Position numbers and translations under genes: made by a program
DNA from: Ignavibacteria bacterium
GTDB lineage: Bacteria; Bacteroidota; Ignavibacteria; Kapaibacteriales; UBA4661
Direction of reading: 5' to 3'
Assembly: GCA_013298375.1 (NCBI GenBank)
Contig: JAAFHM010000259.1
Location: 1 to 6,911, forward strand
Length of the DNA stretch: 6,911 nt
The notes under the pieces: generated by a model
Seen by the model: the letters and a program-made list of their open reading frames with translations, nothing else
Database searches by the model: none
Told to the model about the DNA's origin: nothing
In this document: in pieces, positions 5,423 to 6,911 of the stretch
Layout: the number at the start of each line of letters is the position of its first letter
How positions within the stretch are numbered: the stretch's first letter is position 1

Positions 5423-6911
5423 TTACAAATTCTTCTTCCAAAAATCCAGCATTGCTTTGTACAAGTGAATACGCGCCGGAGCATCCGCAATGCCGTGTTT
5501 GCGCATCGGATAGATCATCAAATCGAAGTGTTTATCGGCACGAATCAGCCCATTGATGAAATTCCAGACGTTTTGCGGGTGGACATTATCATCGTAAGTT
5601 CCATGCACCAGAAACAAGCGTCCATGCAGATTTTTGGCGTGATTGTTTACATTGGTTTTGTCATACCCGGCAGCATTTTCTTGAGGCGTTTTCATAAAGG
5701 CTTCGGTGTATTTGGTATCGTAAAAACGCCAATCGGTGGGGGCTGCAACAGCGATACCCGCTTTGAAGGCTGTCGAATGGGTCATAGCTTGTAGCGTATA
5801 TGCGCCGCCAAATGACCAGCCCCAAACGCCAATGCGCGTCGAATCCACGTAGCTTTGCTGCTTCAACCAATTCACTCCCGCCAGCAAATCGTTTAATTCG
5901 CTATCGCCCGCAAGCTGCTTCAAACAGGTATTTTCAAACTTTTTCGCAATAGCCGCAGCACTGCGATTGTCAATTTTCACCACCAAATACCCCGCGTCGG
6001 CGAGTAGTTGATAAAACAAATTATCGCCCTGCCAGCCATTGATAACGTTTGGTGCCGACGGACCGCCGTAAACATAGATGACGACCGGATAACGTTTTTT
6101 CGCATCAAAGTCGCGCGGCTTCAGGATTTGAGCGGGCATCTGGAAGTCCTTGTCAACGGGAATCGTGAAGAGCGAGGGATATTGCAGATTGTAGGCGGCT
6201 ACGTCTTGCACGTTTGCCGGAGCGATTTCCTGCGCGCGTTTGCCGTCGGCGGAGTGCAAACGAAGCGCAGCAGGTGTGGAAATATTGGAATACGAATCGG
6301 TGTAATAGGTCGCAGCATCGTTAAATTCAACGGCGTGCGCACCCACTTCTTCGGTAAGGCGCTTCATTCCTGAGCCATCAAGTTTCACAACGTACAAATG
6401 GCGCTCCACGCTGGATTTTTCGGTTGCTTTGAAATAGACCAAACCTTTTGCTTCATCAACAGCTTGAATGGCATTCCCGCGTGCTTCGCCAACTGCCCAG
6501 TTGCCTTTGGTGACAGCATTTATCAGCTTCCCGTCCATGCTGTACAAATACAAGTGATTGAAGCCCGTGCGCTCGGAAGCAATCAAAAAGCGCTTCCCGT
6601 CTTTGAAAAAGTGTAAATCATCGTTCAAATTCACCCAACCTGAATCGCGCTCGGTATGAATAGCCGTGAGTTTGCCAGTGGTGCGGTCTGCAAGATGCAA
6701 GGTCACTTCGTACTGATTGCGCGGCATCGTCTGAACAGCAAGTTGCTTCCCGCTTGGCAGCCATTTGACCCGTGCCAAATACTCAAGCGTAGGATTTACA
6801 CCAGCAACAACATCCAACCATGTTGTTTGGGTTGGTTTGTCCAATTCGATAATCCCTAATTTTACTTTGGGGTTTGCGCCGCCCGCTTTCGGATAGCGTT
6901 GCAGGATATTG
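5423..6911 (-). CDS. Dipeptidyl-peptidase IV-like S9 serine peptidase, C-terminal part (N-terminus outside window)
   Basis: S9 family peptidase that typically removes dipeptides from peptide N-termini in the periplasm. The frame stays open to the right edge, giving about 495 residues; DPP IV homologues are usually 700 or more, so some 200-250 are missing. The TTG at 6842-6844 is an internal Leu: upstream codons read YPKAGGANPKVKLGIIE, a conserved DPP IV propeller signature. In fragment numbering, residues 1 to about 250 are beta-propeller and the rest alpha/beta-hydrolase. Catalytic elements are complete: the nucleophile Ser366 in GWSFGG, Asp440 in HGTYDDNVHPQ, and His472 in KHGIAD, with Tyr281 in YVYGGP matching the oxyanion-hole Tyr. 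The Glu-Glu segment that fixes the substrate amino terminus lies in the missing part, so strict DPP IV specificity cannot be confirmed. No terminator is evident after the stop. The intergenic inverted-repeat element begins 9 bases downstream. Confidence 0.93.
   Translation of the reverse strand, partial: NILQRYPKAGGANPKVKLGIIELDKPTQTTWLDVVAGVNPTLEYLARVKWLPSGKQLAVQTMPRNQYEVTLHLADRTTGKLTAIHTERDSGWVNLNDDLHFFKDGKRFLIASERTGFNHLYLYSMDGKLINAVTKGNWAVGEARGNAIQAVDEAKGLVYFKATEKSSVERHLYVVKLDGSGMKRLTEEVGAHAVEFNDAATYYTDSYSNISTPAALRLHSADGKRAQEIAPANVQDVAAYNLQYPSLFTIPVDKDFQMPAQILKPRDFDAKKRYPVVIYVYGGPSAPNVINGWQGDNLFYQLLADAGYLVVKIDNRSAAAIAKKFENTCLKQLAGDSELNDLLAGVNWLKQQSYVDSTRIGVWGWSFGGAYTLQAMTHSTAFKAGIAVAAPTDWRFYDTKYTEAFMKTPQENAAGYDKTNVNNHAKNLHGRLFLVHGTYDDNVHPQNVWNFINGLIRADKHFDLMIYPMRKHGIADAPARIHLYKAMLDFWKKNL

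Noticed and set aside
6842..6844. TTG as the start codon of the S9 peptidase.
   Set aside because: The codons upstream to the window edge continue in frame and encode the conserved YPKAGxxNPxVxLG segment, so this TTG is an internal Leu and the gene runs off the window.

Overview
The window looks like ordinary chromosomal DNA of a Bacteroidota/Chlorobiota-type (FCB group) bacterium. Three things suggest this: a C-terminal type IX secretion (T9SS) sorting domain on one secreted protein, a small outer-membrane-type protein with a GNGGLYS-type motif, and start codons that all lack a recognisable Shine-Dalgarno sequence. Base composition is moderate, roughly half GC by eye. I cannot name a genus.

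Layout. The left third (1-2234) is read on the + strand: the 3' part of an Hsp33 redox chaperone gene (cut by the window start), a small putative outer-membrane beta-barrel protein, and a zinc-independent medium-chain dehydrogenase/reductase of the quinone oxidoreductase / VAT1-like type. The gaps are 23 and 21 bases, so these three may be cotranscribed. The rest (2254-6911) is read on the - strand. In transcription order it holds a dipeptidyl-peptidase IV-like S9 serine peptidase (its N-terminus lies beyond the right edge), a secreted GHL10-family glycosidase with an FN3-like domain and a T9SS sorting domain, and a FAD-dependent oxidoreductase of the D-amino-acid/glycine oxidase fold. The two blocks converge with only 19 bases between stop codons.

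The only sizeable non-coding stretch is 5253-5422, between the peptidase and the glycosidase. It contains a 123-bp element (5291-5413) bounded by perfect 11-bp inverted repeats that begin and end in TA, with two further imperfect hairpins inside. It could be a small MITE-like relic or a structured RNA/DNA element, and it lies just upstream of the glycosidase start. A second small oddity is a 12-base direct repeat (one mismatch) placed identically over the stop codons of the Hsp33 gene and the outer-membrane protein gene.

Functionally the genes look like a housekeeping mix: oxidative-stress protein quality control (Hsp33), two redox enzymes, and exported hydrolases acting on peptides and glycans. 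I see no CRISPR array, RNA gene, integrase, toxin-antitoxin pair or defence system. No convincing new multi-gene system is present. The intergenic element is the most interesting item.
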